From Weissella thailandensis (GTDB lineage: Bacteria > Bacillota > Bacilli > Lactobacillales > Lactobacillaceae), in assembly GCF_005405465.1 (NCBI RefSeq), contig NZ_BJEC01000016.1, positions 1 through 49,564 of the forward strand: DNA of 49,564 nucleotides. Reading direction: 5' to 3'. Within the stretch, counting starts at the first letter, position 1; every line of letters starts with the position of its first letter. This document shows, piece after piece, positions 8,161 to 18,100 of this stretch. The translations under genes were made by a program, and so were the position numbers. Below the pieces are notes generated by a model. That model had not been told where the DNA came from, made no database searches, and worked only from the letters and a program-made list of their open reading frames with translations.

Positions 8161-9672
8161 TTAGACTTCTCCAAAAAATCGAGTCGCCTTGATTGCATTA
8201 CGCCAACCTTGACGTAAGTGCTGGCGTTGTTCTTCGGCCAAGTTTGGCTTAAATTGACGACCAGCTTGGACATAGTGTTGTAAGTCCGATAGATCCTGCC
8301 AGTAACCAACTGCAATTCCAGCCAAAAAGGCTGCCCCAAGTGGCGTAGCGTCCTCATCTAAGGAACGTTCAATGTCAACATGAGCAATGTCCGACTGAAA
8401 TTGCATTAAGTATGGATTACGTGAAACAGAGCCATCCGCTTTCATTGTCGCTAATTCATAGCCCGAGTCTTTCTTCATGGTTGATAAAATATCCGCAGTT
8501 TGATAAGCAATCGATTGCAAAGTTGCCTTTACAAAATCGGCCTTGTTGGTCCCACGTGTCATACCAAAGACGGTTCCACGTGCATTCGGATCCCAATATG
8601 GTGCTCCCAAACCATTAAATGCGGGAATCACATAAATTTCATTATGATTATCCGATTCTTCGGCCAACGACCAGGCATCTAGTTGCGTTTCAATCATGCC
8701 TAAGCGATCATGTAACCATTGAATAGCTGTTCCAGCTGAAAAAATTGATCCTTCTAAGGCGTAGACGGGTTGATCATCGATTTTATAAGCAATGGTCGTA
8801 ACTAGACGATTATTAGACATCACCGGTTCATTACCAGTGTTCATAATCATAAATGCTCCAGCACCATACGTATTTTTGACCATACCCTTTTCAAGAGCCA
8901 GTTGACCGACCATCGAAGCATTTTGATCACCAATAACACTAGCAATCGGTACTTGACCACCGAAGAACGACATGGGACTCGTGCGACCAATTACTTCACT
9001 ACTATTATGGACCTCAGGTAGCATACTTAATGGAATGTTGAACATCTTTAATAATTCATCATCCCATTCTTGTGTATGAATGTTGTACAGCATTGTTCGA
9101 GCAGCATTCGTCGCATCAGTTGCATGAACGGCACCATCAGTCAGTTGCCACGTTAACCAGGTATCCACTGTTCCAAAAACTAAGTCACCATTTTCGGCCG
9201 CTGCCTGTGCACCAGGAACATTATCCAAAATCCAGCGAATTTTGGTTGCTGAGAAGTACGCACTAACAGGCAGACCAGTTTTTTGACGAATCAATTCCGT
9301 CTTTTCAGCATCATCAGCAATACTTTGAGCAATATCCTGTGATTGTGTCGATGACCAACTAATTGCATTATAAATTGGCTGTCCCGTTTGACGATGCCAT
9401 ATAATCGTTGTTTCACGTTGGTTTGCGATTCCCAACGCCTTAATCTCATCCCCCCGAATACCGGCATTGATTAACGCATCAGCAACTGCTGTCTGAGTTG
9501 CATGCCAAATATCTAACGGCCGTTGTTCTAACCAACCAGTCCTTGGGATCACTGGCGTCATTGGAATAGCAACTGATGTCACACGCCGGGCATTATGATT
9601 GAAAACAATCGCTCGCGTGCCGGTTGTTCCTTGATCAATTGCTAAAATATATTCTGGTTTCTTAATCGCCAT
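8161..9672 (-). CDS. glpK: Glycerol kinase
   Basis: 503 residues of the FGGY kinase family, phosphorylating glycerol to glycerol 3-phosphate. ATP-site motif AIDQGTTGTRAIVF is at the N-terminus; KNTYGAGAFMIMNTGNEP and YVIPAFNGLGAPYWDP are family blocks. In many low-GC Gram-positives a His in a YHFYG-like context is phosphorylated by HPr to activate the enzyme. At the matching place this protein reads SPMSFFGGQVPIA, so that His appears to be Ser and PTS activation is unlikely. No glpF or glpO/glpD is adjacent. Own promoter upstream. Confidence 0.95.
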   Translation of the reverse strand: MAIKKPEYILAIDQGTTGTRAIVFNHNARRVTSVAIPMTPVIPRTGWLEQRPLDIWHATQTAVADALINAGIRGDEIKALGIANQRETTIIWHRQTGQPIYNAISWSSTQSQDIAQSIADDAEKTELIRQKTGLPVSAYFSATKIRWILDNVPGAQAAAENGDLVFGTVDTWLTWQLTDGAVHATDATNAARTMLYNIHTQEWDDELLKMFNIPLSMLPEVHNSSEVIGRTSPMSFFGGQVPIASVIGDQNASMVGQLALEKGMVKNTYGAGAFMIMNTGNEPVMSNNRLVTTIAYKIDDQPVYALEGSIFSAGTAIQWLHDRLGMIETQLDAWSLAEESDNHNEIYVIPAFNGLGAPYWDPNARGTVFGMTRGTNKADFVKATLQSIAYQTADILSTMKKDSGYELATMKADGSVSRNPYLMQFQSDIAHVDIERSLDEDATPLGAAFLAGIAVGYWQDLSDLQHYVQAGRQFKPNLAEEQRQHLRQGWRNAIKATRFFGEV

Positions 9673-9737
9673 TTTTTATTCCCCAATAATTCTATCTAGA
9701 TTTGAAACTCATCTTCATTAAGTATACCAATTCCCAC

Positions 9738-9766
9738 AGATTATGCTAAACTTTTCTAGTAGTCAA
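9738..9766 (-). promoter_or_regulatory. Promoter of glpK
   Basis: Minus strand TTGACT (9761-9766), 17 bases, TAATCT (9738-9743). The 205-base gap to the divergent MFS gene must also hold its promoter, for which I see no convincing pair of boxes. Confidence 0.6.
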
Positions 9767-9877
9767 AACAAATAGACACACTTTTTAGGTGCATAATACC
9801 ACATATAAGAGTCATCTTAAAATGATATCGTGTCACAATTTTTTATTCATATCAGTTCACACATTCATGGAGGATTT

Positions 9878-11077
9878 ATGATAAGTCAGTCGTCACCAGA
9901 CGGCGATGTGCACAAACCACAGCACGTCGAAATTAAAGCCATCATTTTATACATTACAACGTTTTTCCAATCCACAGGCGCTTCACTGATTTGGCCAATC
10001 ACAACACTCTATATGCATAATGTCTTACATCAAAGTATGACTGTATCAGGAGTCGTTGTGATGGGGCTTTCGGTAACCATGATGTTCGGTAATTGGTTAG
10101 GCGGCCGTCTCTTTGATCGCTGGAGTCCGTATAAAGCCATGACCCTCTCAGTTGGCGTCGCCCTAGCGATTCTAATCATGCTAACTTTTTGGCACAGTTG
10201 GCCAGTTTTTGCACTATTTATGTTATTAATTGGTTTTGCAGATGGTCTTATTTACACTTTAGTAAATGCCTACGCAACCACCATCCAATCTATAGATACG
10301 AGAAAGGTGTTCAATTTCCAATACCTCTTTATGAACGTTGGTGTGGTTGCCGGTACTGCAATCGTCGGTTTCCTATTTGATTACGGTGTTAAATACGTAT
10401 TTGGTAGCGCTGCTATCATGTACACTGTATTTTTTATTCTTGTCATTAAATACTTTAATATTAAAGGGTTGGCCAAACAAAGCGCACAAGCAGCTGCTCG
10501 AGCCGCAAAAAGCACCTTCAAAACGCCTACTATCATCTATGCCATTTTAGGATTAGCTTTCGCCTTCTACATGTCATACATGTTATGGGAAACCGTCATT
10601 GCAACGCATATGACTGACCTTGGTATGACAACCAAAGATTATTCATTCTTGTGGACCCTAAATGGTATCATCATTATTTTTGGTCAGGGACTACTAAACC
10701 GAATTATTGACCGTTTACCACTACGTCTAACTGTTTTAGGTGGTTCAACTTTATTTGCGCTATCATTCCTAGTATTGATTCAGGCAAAAACATACCCCAT
10801 GTTTATCGTTAGTTTTGTCATTTTGACTATCGGAGAAATTTTTGCTAGCCCACAGATTCCTGCTTGGGTCGACAAATTAAGTGATCCAACTGCGAAAGGT
10901 CACGCTCAAGGGTTGTTGACTATGTTCGTTTCCTTAGGACGTGCGATCGGCCCACTTTATGGTGGTTTATTGATCGATGGTGGCTCATACAAGTTACTCT
11001 TTGCATCCGTCTTTATTCTGATGATGTTCTTCGTCGCTTTGACATTAATATTGAATATACGTCATCTAAAAAAGTAA
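9878..11077 (+). CDS. MFS transporter, drug-exporter type
   Basis: 399 residues with about 12 hydrophobic segments. The loop between helices 2 and 3 carries the MFS signature as GNWLGGRLFDRW. A central cytoplasmic loop (AKQSAQAAARAAKSTFKTP) divides the two halves. The start is ATG 9878 with GGAGG four bases before it; the longer frame from GTG 9830 has no ribosome site. The family exports drugs or small metabolites by proton exchange, but no substrate can be named. It is divergent from glpK and ends directly against a structured repeat that terminates the transcript. Confidence 0.85.
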   Translation: MISQSSPDGDVHKPQHVEIKAIILYITTFFQSTGASLIWPITTLYMHNVLHQSMTVSGVVVMGLSVTMMFGNWLGGRLFDRWSPYKAMTLSVGVALAILIMLTFWHSWPVFALFMLLIGFADGLIYTLVNAYATTIQSIDTRKVFNFQYLFMNVGVVAGTAIVGFLFDYGVKYVFGSAAIMYTVFFILVIKYFNIKGLAKQSAQAAARAAKSTFKTPTIIYAILGLAFAFYMSYMLWETVIATHMTDLGMTTKDYSFLWTLNGIIIIFGQGLLNRIIDRLPLRLTVLGGSTLFALSFLVLIQAKTYPMFIVSFVILTIGEIFASPQIPAWVDKLSDPTAKGHAQGLLTMFVSLGRAIGPLYGGLLIDGGSYKLLFASVFILMMFFVALTLILNIRHLKK

Positions 11078-11243
11078 GGAGAGCGAGACAAAAGCCGCTT
11101 TGAATCCAGTGTGTAACGTTGTTTTCGCCATTTTTGGCCGTGGACAGGAATGGCGTAAATGACATTACATTGAGGCTTCAGGCTTTTGGAACGCGTTTAT
11201 GCTATAAAATTTACAGCCTTATAATTAATGCATTATTAACACA
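11078..11243 (+). repeat. Dispersed structured 3' repeat, copy A
   Basis: Starting one base after the MFS stop codon, about 200 bases (with the terminator that follows) closely match 25695-25916, by eye around 85%. CAAAAGCC (11089-11096) pairs with GGCTTTTG (11181-11188). Inside, TGTAACG pairs with CATTACA (one mismatch) and CGCCATT with AATGGCG, giving one long interrupted hairpin of 100 bases. A conserved AT-rich stretch then leads to an intrinsic terminator. Both copies follow a rightward gene and face a leftward one. It could be a MITE-like element or a 3' UTR RNA; see findings. Confidence 0.75.
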
Positions 11244-11280
11244 AAGAGGTTGGGACAAAACAATTGTCCCAACCTCTTTT
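11244..11280. terminator. Bidirectional terminator between MFS gene and addA
   Basis: AAGAGGTTGGGACAA pairs with TTGTCCCAACCTCTT around a short loop, with T on the plus side and A before it. It can end the MFS transcript and the convergent addA transcript. Confidence 0.9.
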
Positions 11281-11307
11281 ATGTTTAATTTTTACAGTAT
11301 AAACGCA

Positions 11308-14300
11308 TTACAACCGAATTAATTTTTCGGCATTAATAGCATAAATAAATCGTTTAGGCATTGGTAAGCCCATCGCAACTAGCGCTTGTGCATAAATGTT
11401 TAATTGGCCAGCATATCGCTTAGTCAAAACATCTGTCGCCGACTTCTGTGAAACGTGATCTGTTTTATAATCAAACAACCAAATTTCATCATCCACTTGG
11501 AAATACCCATCAATAATTCCGTGTACTAACACCTTATCGTCACCATCAAACGCGCGGTATAACCGCTTTGCATCTAACAACAGTGAAAATGGTACTTCTC
11601 GTTGTAACGTATCAGCATGTCGGACCATTTGTTTACCAAGTGGTGAATCAGTAAAGAACCGTACGATTTTATCAACCGAAATTAACGGCGCAATTTTATC
11701 GTCAATTAATTGTTCAGCAACTAGTTCTTGGATAAGTGCCTTGATTGTTGCCAATGTTGGCAAACCGGCTGTTAAATCTAGCCGTTGCATTACCAAATGG
11801 GTCGCCGTTCCAATGGCAGCTGAAGACAAGCGTGTCGCCGATTCCTGCATGAATTCCGGCGCCGGTAACTCTTCATCAGTCAGCCGTAGTCCCGCCAAAT
11901 CATCCGTCACCAACCGACGATCGATCAACTGACGTCCCTCGGTTAAGTCAGGATCTTCAAATAATCGTTTGATTTCGGACACCGACTGATAGGCAGTCGC
12001 ACGTGTTGCCGTTTCATAAGGATACTGGAATTGAAGAACCGGTTGCCAATTGGTATTTTCAGTTACCGTTTGTGCAACATTCCCCGTATCTGGTTTTTCA
12101 TCAACCATTGGTTGATAGTTTGCCACTCGTGTCACTAAATCTTGTGTATTCACAGCTTCCACGTCATATTCAAAAACATTTTTAGGCGCTTTGGCTCGGA
12201 TATCATCAAACTGCATGACGTCATGCTCATCATAAGCGCGCAGCGGTGCCAAACGTTCTGGCGCTTGGGGGTGGCGAATCAACGTCATCCCAATCAAATC
12301 CATGAATGATTTTCCAGCAAGACGAATCGTATCTGGTAACATCCACTCCGTTACCCCAGCACTCTGCTGCCAAGTTTGCCATAACTTATCAACACCATCA
12401 TAGGCACCAACTATAAATAATTGTTGCTCGGCACGGGTTAGGGCCACATACAACACTCGCAATTGTTCAGCATATGCATTTTGGCGTTTTACTTGTGCAA
12501 TATACTCATGCTGTGGGGTACTTAATTTCAGATGATGCGGTAAATCAATATAATTCATCCCACCACCAGCATGGGCATCAAGAATAATACTGCCTTGTGT
12601 CTCTCGTTGACTAATCATTGTACGAGTCGCATTTAATAGAAAGACAACCGGGAATTCTAATCCCTTGGAATGATGAATCGTCATCAATAACACACTATTT
12701 TGAGCCACATTTGCATCGGCTTCACCTAAGTCTTTATCTTGATTCTGTAACTGAATCACATAGTTAATAAATTGATATAACCCCACAAAACTGCTCTTTT
12801 GATAGGCAGCTGCACGCTCATACAGTGCGTGCAGATTGGCTTGTCGCTGAGCACCTGAAGGCAACCCACCAACATAATCCAGCCACCCAGTTCGGTTATA
12901 AATTGCCCACAACAACGTCACAATTTGGTTCTGAACGGCCAAATCACGAAATACTGCTAAATCAGCTAAGAAGCGTTGGACTTGTGCTTGTGTTTTCGTT
13001 ACCAATTCAGCAGAAATACCAGGAACATCAACACGCATTTCAATACTTGCTAGTTGTTTAACAGCCGTATAAAAATCTTCATCTGGCGTTTGTGCGCGAA
13101 TCAATGCCAGACCATTCTCAGCAATGCTATATAGCGGTGAACGTAATACAGCCGCCAACGGAATATCCTGATGTGGATTATCAATCACTTGTAGGAAACT
13201 CATAATCACTGATATTTCAGTTGTCTGAAAATAATTTTCCGTCCCATCAATCATGATTGGTATGCCCATTTCACGAAAGATATCTAAGACATCTAGGTTT
13301 TGGCTCTTCGTTGGCACCAAGATCGTAATATCACCATAGTTGATTGGTCGCTTCATTTCAGCATGACGATCATAAATTTCAAACTTTGATTGCACCAATT
13401 CTTGTATCTTTAATGCTGTCAAACGAATTTGCCCCGTCGCCTTTGTATAAGGAGCCTCAGAAGTTGTTGGTTCAACTCCTTTATCACTTTCAGCGTCTGC
13501 ACCCAAGTCTTCTGAACTAGCATCATCTAAATAAAGCAAAAGTTCTGCTTTTTTTGGCAATTCCTCTGGATAATACGTTGCACCAGCAACCAATTCAGCT
13601 TCACCAGTATACTCAATATCACCCAATGAACGACTCATCGCTTGCGCAAAGATATAGTTAATGAAATTCGTCACGTTAGGCTGTGATCGGAAGTTCTCCT
13701 GTAACGTAATGACAGCACTTGTTGAATCAGATGGATAAGTTGCTAATTTACCCGCAAATAATGTTGGGTCTGCTTGGCGGAACTTATAAATAGACTGCTT
13801 AATATCACCAACTTGGAATAAATTATCACCCGCAGTAATTTCATCCAGAATCGCCTCCTGCAATTGATTCGTATCCTGATACTCATCGACCATGATTTCA
13901 GTATAGTGTGTCCGTAATTCTGTTTTCACTTTTTCTTGGCTAACGATTTGCAAAGCAAAATGCTCTAAATCATTAAAATCCAATACTTTACGACGTAATT
14001 TTTCAGCCAAAAAGTCCTCACTAAAATCTTTGGTTAACTGAACCAAACGTGAAATCACAGAACCAGCACCTTGAATGGCTAATGACAACCCCGCTTGGTC
14101 GAGAACAAAATACTTTTCCAATAAGGTCGTAAAGCGCTTCTTTAATGCTTCACGTTCATCTTTGACTTTATCCCAAGCTGCTTTCAACGCCGGATCATGT
14201 TTCTTCGTGAAATTTTTACGTTTACCTTGTGCATTAAGACCCCATCCCATCAACTCAGACTGTCGTAACGTTTGTCGCATAGTGTCCCAATCACTGGTTT

Positions 14301-15108
14301 CACTTTGGACAACTTGCAAGACCTGTTGATAGGTCGTTTCATCTGCTTGCAAATTCAATAAACGATTCATCGCTGGGGCTTCATCCATTGTATCGGGGGC
14401 TTGTGCAACCAAGCCGGATGCCTTAACAACAATGCCTTGTAATTCTTGTAAAATTTGTGGTTTTAACTGCTCTTGATAAAACTTGCTAGTTGTGAAATCT
14501 GCTGACCCTACCTGATATAAATCCGATAGATGATCCAACCAATCAACCGTGTCAGGACGGGCAGTCGCAAAATCATATAAAGAAAAAGTCGCTTCCTGCA
14601 AAGATTTATCATCTGTGCTACTCGTTGTAAATTGCGCAGCGAAGTTCGCAAAGGTCTGTTGTTCATCATGAGCATATTGTTCTTCTAACAACGTATTGTA
14701 AACTTCGAGCATAACTAAGGTACGTTCTGCATCGTCCATCAGCCGAAACTGTGGATCCAAATCAATCGTGTAATGATATTGTTCAATTAGGCGTAGCGCA
14801 AAAGCATGTAATGTTGAGATATTAGCGATATTCAACAGTCGCAATTGCTTCAAAAGATGTTGTCGTTGGTCACCAGTGCTCTCAATAAGTTTGGCACGGA
14901 TTTCTCCTTCTAAACGTTCTTTCATTTCGCTTGCCGCTGCTTCAGTAAACGTCACAATCAAAAACTCGTTAACATTTTCACCAGCCAATAAGCGACGCAT
15001 CACACGCTCAACCAAGACACGCGTTTTCCCTGAGCCGGCTGATGCTGATACCAACACATTACGCCCTTTTGTCTCAATGGCTGCTGATTGAGAATCAGTA
15101 AATTTCAT
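11308..15108 (-). CDS. addA: ATP-dependent helicase/nuclease subunit A (AddA/RexA)
   Basis: 1266 residues, normal for AddA. UvrD-type helicase motifs: Walker A SASAGSGKT at 21-29, motif II VDEYQDTNQLQ, motif III-like QVGDIKQSIYKFRQADP and motif VI VLYVALTRAEQQLF. The C-terminal RecB-type nuclease has DGYFQVDDEIWLFDYKTDHV with the metal-binding Asp and Lys. With AddB it resects double-strand breaks and loads RecA at Chi sites. Its ATG overlaps the addB stop by one base (TAATG), so translation is coupled and the subunits are made together. It ends at a bidirectional terminator. Confidence 0.95.
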   Translation of the reverse strand: MKFTDSQSAAIETKGRNVLVSASAGSGKTRVLVERVMRRLLAGENVNEFLIVTFTEAAASEMKERLEGEIRAKLIESTGDQRQHLLKQLRLLNIANISTLHAFALRLIEQYHYTIDLDPQFRLMDDAERTLVMLEVYNTLLEEQYAHDEQQTFANFAAQFTTSSTDDKSLQEATFSLYDFATARPDTVDWLDHLSDLYQVGSADFTTSKFYQEQLKPQILQELQGIVVKASGLVAQAPDTMDEAPAMNRLLNLQADETTYQQVLQVVQSETSDWDTMRQTLRQSELMGWGLNAQGKRKNFTKKHDPALKAAWDKVKDEREALKKRFTTLLEKYFVLDQAGLSLAIQGAGSVISRLVQLTKDFSEDFLAEKLRRKVLDFNDLEHFALQIVSQEKVKTELRTHYTEIMVDEYQDTNQLQEAILDEITAGDNLFQVGDIKQSIYKFRQADPTLFAGKLATYPSDSTSAVITLQENFRSQPNVTNFINYIFAQAMSRSLGDIEYTGEAELVAGATYYPEELPKKAELLLYLDDASSEDLGADAESDKGVEPTTSEAPYTKATGQIRLTALKIQELVQSKFEIYDRHAEMKRPINYGDITILVPTKSQNLDVLDIFREMGIPIMIDGTENYFQTTEISVIMSFLQVIDNPHQDIPLAAVLRSPLYSIAENGLALIRAQTPDEDFYTAVKQLASIEMRVDVPGISAELVTKTQAQVQRFLADLAVFRDLAVQNQIVTLLWAIYNRTGWLDYVGGLPSGAQRQANLHALYERAAAYQKSSFVGLYQFINYVIQLQNQDKDLGEADANVAQNSVLLMTIHHSKGLEFPVVFLLNATRTMISQRETQGSIILDAHAGGGMNYIDLPHHLKLSTPQHEYIAQVKRQNAYAEQLRVLYVALTRAEQQLFIVGAYDGVDKLWQTWQQSAGVTEWMLPDTIRLAGKSFMDLIGMTLIRHPQAPERLAPLRAYDEHDVMQFDDIRAKAPKNVFEYDVEAVNTQDLVTRVANYQPMVDEKPDTGNVAQTVTENTNWQPVLQFQYPYETATRATAYQSVSEIKRLFEDPDLTEGRQLIDRRLVTDDLAGLRLTDEELPAPEFMQESATRLSSAAIGTATHLVMQRLDLTAGLPTLATIKALIQELVAEQLIDDKIAPLISVDKIVRFFTDSPLGKQMVRHADTLQREVPFSLLLDAKRLYRAFDGDDKVLVHGIIDGYFQVDDEIWLFDYKTDHVSQKSATDVLTKRYAGQLNIYAQALVAMGLPMPKRFIYAINAEKLIRL

Positions 15109-18100
15109 TATTTTTGACCCTCCTCTGATTCCTGATGATAATTCTGAATAAAACGCGTCATTGCTTCTAACGTCGCACTGACTGATAACTTTTGCAAATG
15201 GTTATACCGATTTCCCATCATAGCATCAAACATCATAATTGGTTTATATGGTGAATACATCAACCCTGTATTGGCAGCGCCATCACGGAATGGATATAAC
15301 GGAAAAGCTCCATCTAGAATTTGCTCAGCAATATCTTTAATTTTGTATTCGTTAAACTGCAACAATGTTTCTAAGGTATTGTCTGAAACAACATCAGCAC
15401 TCTTCTTAAACGAAGAATCTTTTTTCCGGTCAATTGCATAAGGAGCCACGATATCAGGCGTGCTTTCAAGCTGTGTAATATAATCCTCATTTGTGCGTAA
15501 GATTCCTCGATAACGACCTTGATCAATCGCTTGTTTATCAGCGGCTGACTGCAATTGTTGTAAGGAATCTCCTGTCAAATCACTCATGCTGATCCATGGA
15601 TTTTGGAGTGTCCAAAATAGCGCGCCCCCCATCTCACTATCTGGTAAGATATCTTTATTCATTAGCATAGCTGTCCAATAGGTCATTAATTGTAATTCTA
15701 ACCCGGCATAAGCTTTACTATAATCAAACACACGTTTGCTTGATTTGTAATCAACAATGGTCAAAAAATTACCGGCAGTGGTTTCAACCAAATCATAGCG
15801 ATCAACTTTACCACGAACTTTAACGTGCCCAAACGGTATCTCATATGCAACTGGTTTTAGGTCACTTTGCGGCAAACCAAAACCGGCTTCAACACCAATT
15901 GTATGGATACCACCATCAAGCAGTTGACCACGTTTCATACTCGTCATGGTTTCATGAACCTGCATCGCCAGCCGTTGGGTCAAAAACTGCATCCGTGATG
16001 AACTATTGAAAATATCATATGTTGGATCATCACTGGTCAAAAGCCCTTGTAAAATATCTTGTTCTAATTTACGCAGTTGGTCATCAGTCAATGCACCGAG
16101 TACTTGTTCGTTAGTAATTAGCACCTGGAAAATTTGTTCCAACATGGCATGCATCAAAGTTCCCTTTTCAGCTGGTGTTAACTGCAAAACTTGTCGTTCT
16201 TGTAGCCGTAAACCATATTGTAAGAAGAATTCATACGGGTTACGCGAATAACTTTCCAAACGTGAAATCGATGCTTTTAAATCATGGCCAAAGAGTTTAT
16301 TGACCAATGCTGGTTGTAGCTTTTCTGGTTCGTTTTGATAATGCAAACTACCTAATAATCGTTGTAATTGATGTGGTGCCAACTGTTGTACTTGTTTCAT
16401 CAAGTTACGCCAGGCACTACTTAAGTCATTATTCGCTGTCTCTGATTGCTTAGCCTGCCGATTGGCAATCACAATTTGGGCAATCGTACTCGTGGGTGTA
16501 CCGACATAATTAGCAACCTGGTTACTCATTGGATCAGGCAAGGCATCAAATTGAATTGGATCCAGTTTAAATTGCTTTTGCATACGTGTGACATAGGTAG
16601 ATGGTTGTTGTGCCCCATCCCCATCGCTTGTGGCATATGTCCATATCAACCGTTGATCAGCAACCATCATTGCACGATACATCAACAATGATTCTTGAGC
16701 CATTTGTTGTTCCGAAGTCTCTTTCAAAAAAACATTATCAGGCAATGCTGGCTGCAAAACTGCCCGGTCACCATCATGTAGGATTGCTTTAATTCGCGTA
16801 ACGGCTGGTAAATTATGATTCGTTGCCCCGAATACAATAACCGTTTCATAGCCAGTTCGTTGCACGATTCCGCTTTCAGAAATATGCACTTGGTCCATCG
16901 TGGATGGCACACCAGAATAATTCGCACTATCAAAAGCGGCTTTAAAAACATCTTGCAACGTTTCTAAGGTCATTTCCGCTGTATCAAATACTTGAACAAA
17001 ATCATCCAAAATACCAATAAATACTCGCCAAACTTGTTCGGGTTGTTGTGCAGCCCACAAATCTCCTTTGGCAATCGCCTGATCACGCCAATCAAGCAAG
17101 CGCTTTTGGACACCAATTTGCGTTATAAACTGATATAGTTCACGGGCCATTTCACGGGCGGTTTGTGCGTGTTGTAGTTGATGCAAAAATGGGGCAACCA
17201 CTTGACTAATTTGGTCATGAATCATCGCCAATTGCGCATCTTTACCCGCAACCCGTTCACGAGTTACTTCATCATCACTGGTCAATGCTTGGCGATCATA
17301 TTGCCAAGGCGTTTTATCCGTCCATTGCCACCCAGCAATGTTTTTGGCCAACACATAATTCTCAGTTTCCGCAAGTGCTTCACGATAATCCGCCAATGAA
17401 ACGTCTGCTGGTATCAACAACTCCGTTTTTAAAAAACTCATGACATCTGTAATCGTATATGTCGGTGCCAAATGGAGTAACTCATCCAAAAAAGCAACTA
17501 ACGGATGGGCTGACATGGGCCGATCTAAGTCCATAAACATCGGAATGTCATAACGAGCAAAAACCGCTGGCACGATATTTTCATACTGACCCAAATCACG
17601 CGTCATTAATAAGTAATCACGATAGCGATGCTTGCCGGCAGCGACTTCTTGCCGAATCAAACGTGCCATCTGTTCGACTTCTTGGTAACGCGTATGAGTC
17701 TGCCAAATCTCAAGTCCCCCCTGGGCATCGTATTGTTCGCGCACAATTCCCTGCTGCTCATACTTTATCCAGAAATCTTCAACGGCCAACATCCCCGCAC
17801 TCATCTGACGTTGGGCTGTAATCGTATTTGCGATAACTGGCACTTGATGTGTAACGGCCGCATCCCGTAGTTGTCGGCCAAGTTGCTTAGGTCGATAAAA
17901 CAAATCATTTTCAGAAATGGCTGATTCGGTCAAACTAGCTGATCCATCATCTGCTGGTAATGCAATCGTTACCCCACCAGCATACGTAATCAACGCTTCA
18001 ACCAATCCACGTTCAGGCGACGTCATTTGCGAATAATCATTAATAAAGAAGTAATGATGTGAAATATCTGTTTTTTCCGTTGCTAAATAAACTTTCAAGG

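Noticed and set aside
11119-11322. Open frame inside repeat copy A whose peptide resembles one in copy B (25677-25916)
   Set aside because: The likeness follows from nucleotide identity of the repeats; there is no ribosome site, the starts differ, and both frames run through the terminator hairpins.
13220-13242. Fur-like palindrome inside addA
   Set aside because: The string is part of the coding sequence and not near a start; used only as a warning about chance matches.
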